From Thalassobius sp002708925 (GTDB lineage: Bacteria; Pseudomonadota; Alphaproteobacteria; Rhodobacterales; Rhodobacteraceae), in the NCBI RefSeq assembly GCF_049803795.1, contig NZ_JBNAGJ010000010.1, positions 29,614 through 93,613 on the forward strand: a stretch of DNA of 64,000 bases, written 5' to 3'. Position 1 is the stretch's first letter, and every line of letters begins with the position of its first letter. The translations under genes were made by a program, and so were the position numbers. This document shows positions 25,298 through 34,320 of the stretch, piece after piece. The notes under the pieces were generated by a model. It saw nothing but the letters and a program-made list of their open reading frames with translations. It made no database searches and was not told the origin of the DNA.

Positions 25298-26347
25298 TTA
25301 TCCGTCCATCTCGGCCAGCAGAGCGACCTGATGTTCCGCTGTCAGAGCGTCGATGATTTCGTCCAGATCGCCCTGCATCACCTGATCCAGCTTATAAAGC
25401 GTCAGGTTGATCCGGTGATCCGTCATGCGGCCTTGCGGGAAATTATAGGTCCGAATCCGTTCGCTGCGATCGCCCGAGCCCACCTGCGCCTTCCGATCCG
25501 CCGAGCGTTCGTCATGCACCTTCTGCCGCTCCATGTCATACAGCCGCGCCTTCAGCACATTCATCGCGATCTCGCGGTTGCGGTGCTGGGATTTTTCGGA
25601 ACTGGTGACCACAACGCCGGTGGGAATATGGGTGATCCGCACCGCCGAATCCGTGGTGTTCACGTGCTGCCCCCCCGCGCCCGAGCTGCGCATCGTGTCG
25701 ATCCGCAAATCGGCGGGGTTGATCTGGATGTCCACGTCCTCGGCCTCGGGCAGGACGGCGACGGTGGCGGCCGAGGTATGAATGCGCCCGCCGCTTTCGG
25801 TTTCGGGGACGCGCTGCACCCGGTGCACGCCGCTTTCGAATTTCAGCCGGGCAAAGACGCCCTCGCCTTTGATATGCGCGGTGACTTCCTTGATGCCGCC
25901 CAGTTCGGTTTCCTGCATGTCCAGAATGTCAAAGCTCCAGCCGTGCGTTTCCGCATAGCGCTGATACATCCGCAGCAGATCGCCGGCGAACAGCGCGGCC
26001 TCGTCCCCGCCTGTGCCGGGGCGGATCTCGATCATCGCGGGACGGGCGTCGGCGGCATCCTTGGGCAGCAGCGCCAGTTGCAGGGCTTGCTCGGCCTCGG
26101 GCAGGCGGGCCTTCAGCGATGGCAGTTCCTCTTCGGCCAGAGCCTTCATTTCGGGGTCTGACAGCATGTCCTGTGCCTCGGCAATGTCCGAGGTCAGCTG
26201 TTGGTATTGCTCGATCTGTTCGACCACGGGCCGTAGCTCGGCATATTCACGGCCCAATGCGGCAATATCCCCGCTCCCCTCGGCCATTTTAGCCTCAAGG
26301 AATTGGAACCGTTGGGTGATCTGGTGAAGCCGCTCGATAGAAATCAT
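25298..26347 (-). CDS. prfA: Peptide chain release factor 1
   Basis: A 349-residue class I release factor. The stop-codon recognition tripeptide PET is at 181-183 (PxT type of RF1), and GGQ is at 225-227 in SSGAGGQHVNTTDSAVR. It reads UAA and UAG and triggers peptide release. The start MISIERLHQITQRF at 26347 fits the family; the longer frame upstream has no similarity. It is co-transcribed with prmC, which modifies its GGQ glutamine. Confidence 0.95.
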   Translation of the reverse strand: MISIERLHQITQRFQFLEAKMAEGSGDIAALGREYAELRPVVEQIEQYQQLTSDIAEAQDMLSDPEMKALAEEELPSLKARLPEAEQALQLALLPKDAADARPAMIEIRPGTGGDEAALFAGDLLRMYQRYAETHGWSFDILDMQETELGGIKEVTAHIKGEGVFARLKFESGVHRVQRVPETESGGRIHTSAATVAVLPEAEDVDIQINPADLRIDTMRSSGAGGQHVNTTDSAVRITHIPTGVVVTSSEKSQHRNREIAMNVLKARLYDMERQKVHDERSADRKAQVGSGDRSERIRTYNFPQGRMTDHRINLTLYKLDQVMQGDLDEIIDALTAEHQVALLAEMDG

Positions 26348-26410
26348 GCTGTGTTCCTTGGCGGATCGCCGGGATTTGGTCAAGTCCCCGGTCTGTGCTA
26401 TCCTATCTGT

Positions 26411-26695
26411 ATGCGCCTGATCCCTGCCCTTTTGATGCTGGCCAGCCCGGCACTGGCCGATGCCACGATCGGTGGCAAAACGGTAGAGTGCTATTGCACC
26501 GATACCGGCGGCGCGCGGGTGGAACTGGGTCAGACGATCTGCCTGCAAGTGGACGGGCGCATGTTCATGGCGCAATGTCAGATGTCGCTGAACGTGCCGA
26601 TGTGGCGCGAGGTGGCCTCAGGGTGTCTGAGCTCATTTTTGGGCCAGAGCGTCCAGCCATCCCTGAATCCGGGCCTTGTTGACCCCCAGATCTGA
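26411..26695 (+). CDS. Small secreted cysteine-containing protein, unknown
   Basis: 94 residues with a clear signal peptide (MRLIPALLMLASPALA-DA) and a mature part with four or five cysteines (ECYCTDTGG, TICLQVDGR, AQCQMS, SGCLSS). It probably goes to the periplasm with disulfides. The family is unknown to me. The last 21 codons or so (from 26633) run antisense over the convergent DUF1499 gene; the conserved-looking part ends at GCLSS, so the tail could come from a lost stop codon. Confidence 0.65.
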   Translation: MRLIPALLMLASPALADATIGGKTVECYCTDTGGARVELGQTICLQVDGRMFMAQCQMSLNVPMWREVASGCLSSFLGQSVQPSLNPGLVDPQI

Positions 26696-27040
26696 GCGCC
26701 CAAACCGCAGCCGTCCCAGAATAGCGACACCGTTTTTGCGCAGCTCCAGCGTGGTGTAATCGGGAAACCCCCACAGCGCCGAGCGGGTGATATAGGTGAT
26801 TTCCCCATCCGCAAGCGACCCGGCCAGCACCGAGGTGCGCGGGCTGGCCTGGATGATCCGGTCCAGCGCCGCGAAGGTCTCGGCCCCGCTGCCGGGCAGG
26901 ATGCGCAGCGCGCCGCCCTTGAAATCCTTGTCCTGCGCGCCTTTGATCGGCTGATGCCAGCGCGCCGGATCGCTGGGCGCCAGACGCACATAGAGCCCAA
27001 AGCCCACCACCAAAACCACAATCACATAGAGCCAATTCAT
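26633..27040 (-). CDS. DUF1499 domain protein, membrane-anchored
   Basis: 135 residues: one N-terminal membrane helix (WLYVIVVLVVGFGLYVRL) followed by a DUF1499 domain (ITYITRSALWGFPDYTTLELR, GRLRFGRSDLGVNKARIQGWLDAL). Members are uncharacterised envelope proteins found in bacteria and plants. The start at 27040 places the helix right at the N-terminus; the longer frame upstream is unlikely. Its 3' end overlaps the convergent gene at 26411-26695. Confidence 0.82.
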   Translation of the reverse strand: MNWLYVIVVLVVGFGLYVRLAPSDPARWHQPIKGAQDKDFKGGALRILPGSGAETFAALDRIIQASPRTSVLAGSLADGEITYITRSALWGFPDYTTLELRKNGVAILGRLRFGRSDLGVNKARIQGWLDALAQK

Positions 27041-27093
27041 CGCGCATCCCTTATGTTTTGTCCTGCATAGAGTTGGGATGCCTGCTGCCGTGG

Positions 27094-28059
27094 TCAAGCC
27101 TGACGGCGCGTCCAGGCCCACAGGCAGATCAGCTCCATCGCGACATGCGCGCCCGCCACGGCCGTGGCGCCGGTGGTGTCATAGGGGGGGCTGACCTCGA
27201 CGATATCACCGCCGACCATGTTGATCCCGGCCAGATCGCGCAGGATGATGGCCGCCTGCCCGCTGGACAGACCGCCCCAAACCGGCGTGCCCGTGCCGGG
27301 GGCAAAGGCCGGATCCAGACAATCAATATCAAAGGTGACATAGGTCTGATGCTCGCCCACGATGTCCCTCACGCGTTTGGCGATGGCGGCGGGGCCGTCC
27401 TCGTGCACGGTGCGGGCGTCGATATAGTTCATCCCGCAATAGTCATCGCATTCCGTGCGGATCCCGATCTGAACCGAGCGTTCGGGATCCACCAGCCCCA
27501 GCTTCACCGCCTTATACATGAATGTCCCGTGGTCGATCCGGTCCATATCGTCATCGGCCCACAGATCGGAATGCGCATCGAACTGGATCACGCTAAGGGG
27601 CCCGTATTTTTCCGCATAGGCGCGCAGGATCGGCAGGGTGATAAAGTGATCCCCCCCCAAGGTCACAGTGCCCACGCCGCCCGCCAGAAGCGTCTGAAAA
27701 TGCTGCTGGATCGCGCCGGGGGTGGCGCTGACATTGGCGTAATCAAAGGCCAGATCGCCATAGTCGATGATCGCGAATTCTCCCAGCGGATCAAACCCCC
27801 AGCCATAGGGCGGATCATAAGGTTGCAGCGTGCTGGCCTCGCGGATGGCGCGCGGGCCCATGCGGGTGCCGGTGCGGTTGGTCACCGCCTGATCGAAAGG
27901 CACGCCGGTCACCGCCAGATCCACGCCGCTCAGATCCTTGGTATATTTGCGCCGCAGGAATGATGTCGCCCCGGCAAAGGCGTTCTCGAAGCTCAGCCCC
28001 TTCAGGTCCGCGCGGGTGAACGCCGCGTCGATCTGCTTTTTCGCGTCTTCCAGTGCCAT
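27094..28059 (-). CDS. speB: Agmatinase
   Basis: A 321-residue ureohydrolase. The binuclear manganese ligands are in GGDHFITLP, QFDAHSDLWADDD and TFDIDCLDPAFAPGTG, and SPPYDTTGATA is the conserved C-terminal block. Agmatinase hydrolyses agmatine to putrescine and urea; related guanidino-acid hydrolases share the motifs. It could feed putrescine to the catabolic operon at the left end, but the two are 20 kb apart. Confidence 0.88.
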   Translation of the reverse strand: MALEDAKKQIDAAFTRADLKGLSFENAFAGATSFLRRKYTKDLSGVDLAVTGVPFDQAVTNRTGTRMGPRAIREASTLQPYDPPYGWGFDPLGEFAIIDYGDLAFDYANVSATPGAIQQHFQTLLAGGVGTVTLGGDHFITLPILRAYAEKYGPLSVIQFDAHSDLWADDDMDRIDHGTFMYKAVKLGLVDPERSVQIGIRTECDDYCGMNYIDARTVHEDGPAAIAKRVRDIVGEHQTYVTFDIDCLDPAFAPGTGTPVWGGLSSGQAAIILRDLAGINMVGGDIVEVSPPYDTTGATAVAGAHVAMELICLWAWTRRQA

Positions 28060-28118
28060 TGCCGCCTCCGATCAGGGAAAGAATAATTTGATCAAAATTA
28101 CCATCCCGGCTTTCGGGG

Positions 28119-29285
28119 TCAAGCCTGCAATGGCAATGCGGCCTCGGCCGCCCGCGCAAAGAACGAGGCCCCGATGGGTGCGATCCGGTCGTTGAAATTG
28201 AACTGAGGCTGGTGCAATCCGGCCCCCTCGCCCGCGCCCAGAAACAGATAGGCACCGGGGCGGGCATTCAGCATATACGAGAAATCCTCGGCCCCCATTT
28301 CCCGGCTATAGGCCGCATCCACCGCGGCCTCGCCCACCACGGCGCGGGCCACATCGCAGGCAAAGGCGGTTTTTGCCGGATCGTTCACCGTGGCCGGATA
28401 CCAGACCTCATAATTCAGCGTGGCCTCAACCCCATAGGCGGGGCCCAGCCCGTCCACGATTTCCTGCATCCGGCCCATCACCATTTGCTGCACCGCCGGA
28501 TCGAACGTGCGCACGGTGCCGTTGATATAGGCGGATTCGGGGATGATATTTTCCGCGCTGCCCGTGTGAATCTGCGTGACCGAGATCACCAGATCGTCCA
28601 GCGCATAGTGATTGCGGCTGCTGATCGTCTGAATCGCCTGCACGATGCCCACCGCGGCCACCACCGGATCGCGGGTCTCATGCGGCATGGCGCCATGTCC
28701 GCCGACGCCTTTGACATCAATATGGAAGGTGTCCACCGCCGCCATGATCGGTCCCGGAGTGGTGTAGAATTTGCCCTCGTCAAAGCCCGGCGCGTTGTGC
28801 AGCGCATAGACTTCTTGGATGGCGAAACGCTCCATGATGCCCTCTTCGACCATCACGCCGCCGCCGCCGCCGTTTTCCTCGGCCGGTTGAAAGATCAACG
28901 CCACGCTGCCCGCGAAATTACGCGTCTCGGCCAGGTATTTCGCCGCCCCCAACAGCATCGCGGTATGCCCGTCATGGCCGCAGGCGTGCATGACGCCCGG
29001 ATGCCCCGAGGCATAGGCAACCCCGGTGTCCTCGGGGATGGGCAGCGCATCCATATCCGCCCGCAACCCGATTGTCGGCCCCGTTTCCCGGCCATGGATC
29101 ACCGCCACAATGCCCGTCGTGGCGATGCCGGTATGCAGCGCATCCACGCCGAATTCGCGCAGCCGCTCGGCCACGAATTCCGCCGTTTGGAAACAGTCGA
29201 ATCCCAGCTCGGGGATGGTGTGCAGATGCTGCCGCCAGGCGGTCATCTCGTCGGCCAGACCGGCGATGCGATTGATGACGGGCAT
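28119..29285 (-). CDS. M20 family amidohydrolase (aminoacylase/hippurate hydrolase type)
   Basis: 388 residues, M20D type. Metal and catalytic residues are in GLRADMDALPI, HACGHDGHTAMLLGAA, FQPAEENGGGGG (general base Glu) and a C-terminal H-containing block (GAGLHQPQFNFND). The insert KGVGGHGAMPHETRDP forms the dimerisation domain. These enzymes cleave N-acyl or amide bonds of amino acids. The start at 29285 (MPVINRIAGLADEM) is chosen over the long upstream open frame, which overlaps mazG antisense. It lies 60 bp upstream of agmatinase on the same strand. Confidence 0.88.
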   Translation of the reverse strand: MPVINRIAGLADEMTAWRQHLHTIPELGFDCFQTAEFVAERLREFGVDALHTGIATTGIVAVIHGRETGPTIGLRADMDALPIPEDTGVAYASGHPGVMHACGHDGHTAMLLGAAKYLAETRNFAGSVALIFQPAEENGGGGGVMVEEGIMERFAIQEVYALHNAPGFDEGKFYTTPGPIMAAVDTFHIDVKGVGGHGAMPHETRDPVVAAVGIVQAIQTISSRNHYALDDLVISVTQIHTGSAENIIPESAYINGTVRTFDPAVQQMVMGRMQEIVDGLGPAYGVEATLNYEVWYPATVNDPAKTAFACDVARAVVGEAAVDAAYSREMGAEDFSYMLNARPGAYLFLGAGEGAGLHQPQFNFNDRIAPIGASFFARAAEAALPLQA

Positions 29286-29348
29286 AGGTGGACTCCTGTT
29301 TGGCAAAAGGTCAGTCTTTATCACAACCTCAAAGACGGAGCCTGCGCA

Positions 29349-30179
29349 ATGCCCGATGACGCCCTGATCCACAACCCCAACGGCGGCGTGCCGCGTTTGC
29401 TGGAAATCATGCGCTGTCTGCGCGATCCGCAGACGGGCTGTCCGTGGGATATTGCGCAGGATTTCAGCACCATCGCGCCCTACACGATCGAGGAAGCCTA
29501 TGAGGTTGCCGACGCAATCGAGCGCGAGGCCTGGGACGAGCTGAAGGGCGAATTGGGCGATCTGCTGTTCCAATCGGTGTTTCACGCGCAGATGGCCAGC
29601 GAACGGGGGCTGTTCACCTTCGATCAGGTGGCCGACACCATGTCCGATAAGATGGTCGCCCGGCATCCGCATGTTTTTGGCGATGAAAGCCGCGACAAAT
29701 CAGCCGAGCAGCAGACTCGCGACTGGGAAACCATCAAGGCGGCCGAGCGGGCAGGCAAGGCGCAGACTGGAGCTTTGGACGGGGTGGCGGTGGGGCTTCC
29801 GGCGCTGCTGCGGGCTTATAAATTGCAAAAACGGGCGGCGCGGGTCGGGTTCGATTGGCCCTCGGCCGATCAGGTAATCGACAAAATCGCCGAAGAAGCC
29901 GCCGAACTGCACGAAGCCCGCACAGAGCTGACCCAGGCCGAGGTCGAAGAGGAATTTGGCGACCTGCTGTTCGTGATGGCCAATCTGGGGCGTCATCTGG
30001 GGGTCGAACCCGAGGCAGCCTTGCGCGCTGCGAATGCCAAGTTCATCAAGCGTTTCCAGGGGGTTGAGGCAAAACTGGCCGAGATGGGAAAGCGCCCCGA
30101 GGAGTCGGACCTGACGGAAATGGATGCGCTGTGGGACCAGGTAAAACTGGAACATCGGGCAGCGGACAGGAAAAGGTGA
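29349..30179 (+). CDS. mazG: Nucleoside triphosphate pyrophosphohydrolase MazG
   Basis: 276 residues with two MazG helical domains. Metal-binding acidic motifs are in YTIEEAYEVADAIEREAWDELKGELGDLLFQ and EVEEEFGDLLFVMANLGRHLG. It hydrolyses NTPs and dNTPs, including damaged ones, to NMP and PPi. The start at 29349 (MPDDALIHNPNGG) fits; the upstream open frame is antisense to the M20 gene. This is the housekeeping two-domain type, not the phage type. Confidence 0.92.
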   Translation: MPDDALIHNPNGGVPRLLEIMRCLRDPQTGCPWDIAQDFSTIAPYTIEEAYEVADAIEREAWDELKGELGDLLFQSVFHAQMASERGLFTFDQVADTMSDKMVARHPHVFGDESRDKSAEQQTRDWETIKAAERAGKAQTGALDGVAVGLPALLRAYKLQKRAARVGFDWPSADQVIDKIAEEAAELHEARTELTQAEVEEEFGDLLFVMANLGRHLGVEPEAALRAANAKFIKRFQGVEAKLAEMGKRPEESDLTEMDALWDQVKLEHRAADRKR

Positions 30180-30195
30180 TTTAAATAATCAGGTA

Positions 30196-30223
30196 TTGAC
30201 CTGAGTGATTTAGTCAGAATAAA
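30196..30223 (+). promoter_or_regulatory. Candidate iron-responsive promoter of fbpA
   Basis: TTGACC (30196-30201) and AATAAA (30218-30223) are 16 bp apart, a plausible -35/-10 pair. The space between them is filled by the near-palindrome CTGAGTGATTTAGTCAG (30201-30217; 12 of 16 arm bases pair). A repressor bound there would block RNA polymerase. Rhodobacterales control iron genes through the so-called Iron-Rhodo-box; whether this sequence fits that matrix needs checking. Confidence 0.5.
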
Positions 30224-30260
30224 GCTTCCCCAACGAAACCAACGATTCTAGGGGACCCCA

Positions 30261-31274
30261 ATGTTCTGCACTCCGAAATCCATTCTGGCCGCCGCGCTGG
30301 CCACTCTGACCGCCGCGCCCGCGCTGGCCGCAGATGTGAACCTGTATTCCTACCGCCAGCCTGAACTGCTCAAGCCCCTGACCGACGCCTTCACCGAAGA
30401 GACCGGAATCAAGGTAAACGTCGCCTATCTGGCCAAAGGCATGATCGAGCGGCTCCAGGCCGAGGGCAAACGCTCGCCCGCCGATCTGGTGCTGACCGTG
30501 GATATTTCGCGCCTGGCCGCCGTTGTGGACGCGGGCCTGACGCAGGCTGTCAAATCGGACGTGCTGAGCGCCAACGTCCCCGCCGCCTATCACGATCCCG
30601 ATGGGCAATGGTGGGGTCTGACCACCCGCGCCCGCGTTGTCTATGCCTCCAAAGAGCGCGTGGCCGAGGGCGACGTGACCACCTATGAAGACCTGGCCGA
30701 TCCCAAGTGGAAGGGCCGGATCTGCACCCGTTCGGGCACCCATGCCTATAATGTTGCGCTGACCTCGGCCGTGATTCACCACCTGGGCGAAGAGGGTGCG
30801 AAAACCTGGCTGGAAGGCGTGAAGGCCAACCTGGCGCGCAAACCCCAGGGCAACGACCGCGCGCAGGTCAAGGCGATCTGGGCCGGCGAATGCGACATCG
30901 CCATCGGCAACACCTATTACATGGGCAAGATGCTGGCCGATGAGGAACAGCAGGCCTGGGCGAACTCGGTCAACGTGGTGTTCCCGACCTTTGGCAATGG
31001 CGGCGCGCATGTGAACATCTCGGGGGTGGCGATGACGAAACACGCGCCCAACGCGGATAACGCGCTGAAACTGATGGAGTTCCTGACCTCGCCCAAGGCT
31101 CAGAAAATCTATGCCACCGCGAATTTCGAATACCCGATCGCACCGGGCGCCGAGGCCGATGATCTGGTCAAAAGCTGGGGCAGCTTCACCGCCGATGACG
31201 TGAACCTGATGGATCTGGCCGCGCTGCGCCCTGCCGCGCTGAAGCTGATCGAAGAGGTGGATTTCGACGGCTGA
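30261..31274 (+). CDS. Periplasmic ferric-iron-binding protein (FbpA/FutA type)
   Basis: A 337-residue solute-binding protein. The signal peptide ends ALAA-D near residue 24; the mature start VNLYSYRQPELLKPL is typical of the Fe(III) subfamily, and the iron-binding tyrosine pair is in GNTYYMGKM. It captures Fe3+ in the periplasm for an ABC importer. No permease or ATPase gene is next to it: mazG precedes, and a terminator then a nucleoside hydrolase follow, so it is an orphan here. The upstream palindrome within the promoter suggests iron control. Confidence 0.88.
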   Translation: MFCTPKSILAAALATLTAAPALAADVNLYSYRQPELLKPLTDAFTEETGIKVNVAYLAKGMIERLQAEGKRSPADLVLTVDISRLAAVVDAGLTQAVKSDVLSANVPAAYHDPDGQWWGLTTRARVVYASKERVAEGDVTTYEDLADPKWKGRICTRSGTHAYNVALTSAVIHHLGEEGAKTWLEGVKANLARKPQGNDRAQVKAIWAGECDIAIGNTYYMGKMLADEEQQAWANSVNVVFPTFGNGGAHVNISGVAMTKHAPNADNALKLMEFLTSPKAQKIYATANFEYPIAPGAEADDLVKSWGSFTADDVNLMDLAALRPAALKLIEEVDFDG

Positions 31275-31295
31275 TCGGATCGGTCTGTTCAGCTT

Positions 31296-31332
31296 GGGGC
31301 GGTCTTCATGAGGGGAGGCCGCCCCTTTTTTA
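31296..31332 (+). terminator. Terminator of fbpA
   Basis: GGGGCGG pairs with CCGCCCC across a 16-base loop and is followed by a T-run (31326-31331), 21 bp after the stop codon. Confidence 0.85.
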
Positions 31333-31363
31333 TGGCGCAGCGCCTGTGGGCCGCTGTGCAATT

Positions 31364-31386
31364 GAGTATTTTCATCAGAAAGAAGC
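31364..31386 (+). repeat. Dispersed intergenic repeat, copy A
   Basis: GAGTATTT, then TCATCA and GAAAGAAGC. It matches copies at 50710-50730, 50749-50771, 53269-53309 and 61038-61060. It lies between the fbpA terminator and the nucleoside hydrolase gene. Confidence 0.65.
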
Positions 31387-31469
31387 AGGCGGGATTTTTC
31401 TGCTGAGACAGGCAGGGCATGGACTTTGGCGGCGATAGGCGGCAGGGTCGCGCCAAAGCAGGAGACCGC

Positions 31470-32411
31470 ATGAGCAAGCACCGCATCATTATCGATACCG
31501 ACCCCGGACAGGACGACGCGGTGGCCATTTTACTGGCGCTGGCCAGCCCCGAAGAGATTGAGGTTCTGGGCATTACTGCTGTGGCGGGCAATGTGCCTTT
31601 GGCGTTGACGCAGTTGAACGCGCGCAAGGTGTGTGAGCTGGCCGGGCGGCCCGATGTGCCTGTGTTTGCGGGGTGCGACCGGCCTTTGGGGCGCGACCTG
31701 GTTACGGCGGAACATGTGCATGGCAAGACCGGGCTGGACGGGCCTGTGTTGCCGGACCCGCAGATGCGCTTGCAAGAGCAGCACGCGGTGGATTTCATCA
31801 TTGATACGCTGCGGGCCGCGCCTGCCGGCTCGGTCACGCTGTGCCCATTGGGGCCGTTGACGAATATCGCCATGGCCTTTGAGAAGGCCCCTGATGTCGT
31901 GACCCGTGTGCGCGAGATCGTGCTGATGGGCGGCGCTTATTTCGAGGTGGGCAACATCACCCCCACCGCGGAATTCAACATCTATGTCGATCCTCAGGCG
32001 GCGCGGATCGTGTTCCGTTCAGGTGTGCAGATCACCGTGATGCCGCTGGACGTGACGCATAAGGCGCTGGTCACCCGTGCGCGCAACGATGCCTTTCGCG
32101 CGATTGGCAACCGGGTTGGCAGGGCCGTGGCCGAAATGACCGATTTCTTCGAGCGTTTCGACAAGGAAAAATACGGCAGCCTGGGGGCCCCCTTGCATGA
32201 TCCGTGTGTGACGGCCTATCTGATCCGGCCCGAGCTGTTCTCGGGGCGGCATATCAATGTGGAAATCGAGACCGGCTCTGAACTGACCATGGGCATGACT
32301 GTCGCCGATTGGTGGCGCGTGACGGGCCGTCCGGCGAATGCGCTGTTCATCGGCGATATTGATGCGGACGGGTTCTTTGCCCTGCTGACAGAACGGCTGG
32401 CCCGCCTGTGA
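31470..32411 (+). CDS. Inosine/uridine-preferring nucleoside hydrolase
   Basis: 313 residues. The N-terminal IIIDTDPGQDDAVAILLAL is the calcium- and ribose-binding signature (DxDPGxDDAxA) of this family. Further conserved parts are PTAEFNIYVDPQAARIVF and the active His region APLHDPCVTAYLI. It splits ribonucleosides into base and ribose for purine or pyrimidine salvage. The ATG at 31470 is preceded by CAGGAGA. It overlaps the next gene by 4 bp. Confidence 0.92.
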   Translation: MSKHRIIIDTDPGQDDAVAILLALASPEEIEVLGITAVAGNVPLALTQLNARKVCELAGRPDVPVFAGCDRPLGRDLVTAEHVHGKTGLDGPVLPDPQMRLQEQHAVDFIIDTLRAAPAGSVTLCPLGPLTNIAMAFEKAPDVVTRVREIVLMGGAYFEVGNITPTAEFNIYVDPQAARIVFRSGVQITVMPLDVTHKALVTRARNDAFRAIGNRVGRAVAEMTDFFERFDKEKYGSLGAPLHDPCVTAYLIRPELFSGRHINVEIETGSELTMGMTVADWWRVTGRPANALFIGDIDADGFFALLTERLARL

Positions 32412-32854
32412 CCGCGCTGCATCTGGCCCGCCCCGAGGATCTGGACCGGCTTTTGCCTCTGGCCGGGGCGTTTCATGCCGAATTGGCCCTGCCCACCGAC
32501 GACACCACCCGCCGCGCCGGTCTGGTTCCGCTGCTGGAGGGCTCGCCCCATGGGGTGGCCTATCTGATCGGGCCGCAAAAGGCGCCCATCGGCTATGTGG
32601 TGATCTGTTTCGGCTGGTCGGTGGAATTCGGCGGCATGGATGGGTTTGTGGATGAAATCTATATCCGTCCCGGCGTCCGCGGGCGCGGCATCGGATCCGA
32701 GGTGCTGACCGCCCTGCCCAAAGCGCTGGCCGGGGCCGGGTTGAAGGCCCTGCATCTGGAAGTCCGGACCGAGGACAGGCGCACCCGCGCATTCTATGAA
32801 AAGCTGCATTTTAAGCTGCGCGACGGCTATGCGCTGATGACGCTCAGACCATAG
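32408..32854 (+). CDS. GNAT family N-acetyltransferase
   Basis: 148 residues with the acetyl-CoA-binding A motif VDEIYIRPGVRGRGIGSEVLTAL and the C-terminal block LEVRTEDRRTRAFYEKLHFKLRDGYALM. The substrate is unknown. It starts at a GTG whose GTGA overlaps the nucleoside hydrolase stop, so the two are coupled; a link to nucleoside salvage is possible but unsupported. Confidence 0.88.
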   Translation: MTALHLARPEDLDRLLPLAGAFHAELALPTDDTTRRAGLVPLLEGSPHGVAYLIGPQKAPIGYVVICFGWSVEFGGMDGFVDEIYIRPGVRGRGIGSEVLTALPKALAGAGLKALHLEVRTEDRRTRAFYEKLHFKLRDGYALMTLRP

Positions 32855-32894
32855 CCCCATTGCCCTGCCGCGATTGCACGTTAAGTTGGCGTTC

Positions 32895-34316
32895 ATGACT
32901 TTCTCGATCCCGTTTCAGAACAGCTATGTCACCCTGCCTCAGCGGTTTTACGCGCGGCAGGCCCCGGCCCCTGTGGCCGCCCCGCAGTTGATCGCGTTCA
33001 ACCACGATCTGGCGCGCGATCTGGGCATCGCGCCGGGCGCGGAGCCGGATATGGCGCAGGTTTTCGCGGGCAATATCGTTCCCGATGGGGCCGAGCCCCT
33101 GGCCCAGGCCTATGCGGGCCACCAATTCGGCGGGTTTTCCCCGCAGCTGGGCGACGGGCGCGCCATTTTGCTGGGCGAGGTGATCGACACCCACGGCCAG
33201 CGCCGTGACATCCAGCTAAAGGGCGCGGGGCGCACGCCGTTTTCGCGCCGGGGCGACGGGCGGGCCTGGCTGGGGCCGGTGCTGCGCGAATATGTCCTGT
33301 CCGAGGCCATGTATGCTCTGGGTGTGCCCACCACCCGCGCCCTGGCCGCCACTCTGACCGGAGAGCGCGTGCAGCGCGAACGCGGCCTGCCCGGCGCTGT
33401 GCTGACCCGCGTGGCCGCCAGCCACATCCGGGTGGGCACCTTCGAATATTTCGCCGCCCGCCGCGATGTGGACGCAGTGCAGCAGTTGTTCACCTATACC
33501 CGAGACCGGCATTACCCGGATGCCGAAACCCCGCTGGAGATGCTGCAACAGGTGATCGCGCGGCAGGTGTCCTTGGTGACGCATTGGCTGTCTTTGGGGT
33601 TTATCCACGGGGTGATGAATACCGATAACACGGCGCTTTCGGGCGAGACGATCGACTATGGCCCCGCAGCCTATATGGACAGGTATCATCCGGTCACCGT
33701 CTATTCCTCGATCGACCGGCAGGGGCGCTATGCCTATGATAACCAAGCCAATATTCTGGCGTGGAACATGGCTCAGCTGGCGACATCCCTGGTGCCGCTG
33801 ATGCCCGATACCGATGCGGCCGTGCAGGATTTCACCGCTGCGATCCACGCGATGGGCGATCAGATCAAGGCTCAGTGGCTGGCCCGGTTCGGCCGCAAGA
33901 TCGGTCTGGAAAACGCGCAGGCCGAGGACGAGCCGCTGATCTCGGATCTGCTGACCCTGATGGCCGACGGGCAGGCCGATTTCACCAATACCTTCCGCGC
34001 CCTGGCCACCGGGACGGCGCCGCGCGACCAGTTCACCGACCCTGCGGCCTTCGATCTTTGGGCGCAAAAATGGGCAGCGCGGCTGGAATCCGAGACCGAT
34101 CCGCAGGCCGTGATGCGCGCCGTCAACCCGGCCTTTATCCCGCGCAATCATCGCATCGAGCAGATGATCCAGGCCGCCGAAGCGGGCGATTTCGCACCCT
34201 TCCACCGGCTGAACACGGTTCTGGCGCAGCCCTACACGGATCAGCCTCAGGCGCAGGATCTGACCCGTCCGCCGCTGCCCTCGGAAGTGGTGGAACAGAC
34301 ATTCTGCGGCACCTAA
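32895..34316 (+). CDS. selO: Protein adenylyltransferase SelO (YdiU family)
   Basis: 473 residues with a pseudokinase fold that transfers AMP to Ser/Thr/Tyr of target proteins. Landmarks are YAGHQFGGFSPQLGDGRA, the ATP-binding lysine in DIQLKGAGRTPFSRRGDGRA, and the metal Asn/Asp in IHGVMNTDNTALSGETIDYGP. The start at 32895 (MTFSIPFQNSYVTLP) fits the family. SelO usually has a C-terminal selenocysteine or cysteine; here the end reads EQTFCGT, with Cys in the usual place. It is linked to redox stress responses in other bacteria. Confidence 0.93.
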   Translation: MTFSIPFQNSYVTLPQRFYARQAPAPVAAPQLIAFNHDLARDLGIAPGAEPDMAQVFAGNIVPDGAEPLAQAYAGHQFGGFSPQLGDGRAILLGEVIDTHGQRRDIQLKGAGRTPFSRRGDGRAWLGPVLREYVLSEAMYALGVPTTRALAATLTGERVQRERGLPGAVLTRVAASHIRVGTFEYFAARRDVDAVQQLFTYTRDRHYPDAETPLEMLQQVIARQVSLVTHWLSLGFIHGVMNTDNTALSGETIDYGPAAYMDRYHPVTVYSSIDRQGRYAYDNQANILAWNMAQLATSLVPLMPDTDAAVQDFTAAIHAMGDQIKAQWLARFGRKIGLENAQAEDEPLISDLLTLMADGQADFTNTFRALATGTAPRDQFTDPAAFDLWAQKWAARLESETDPQAVMRAVNPAFIPRNHRIEQMIQAAEAGDFAPFHRLNTVLAQPYTDQPQAQDLTRPPLPSEVVEQTFCGT

Positions 34317-34320
34317 CCCC

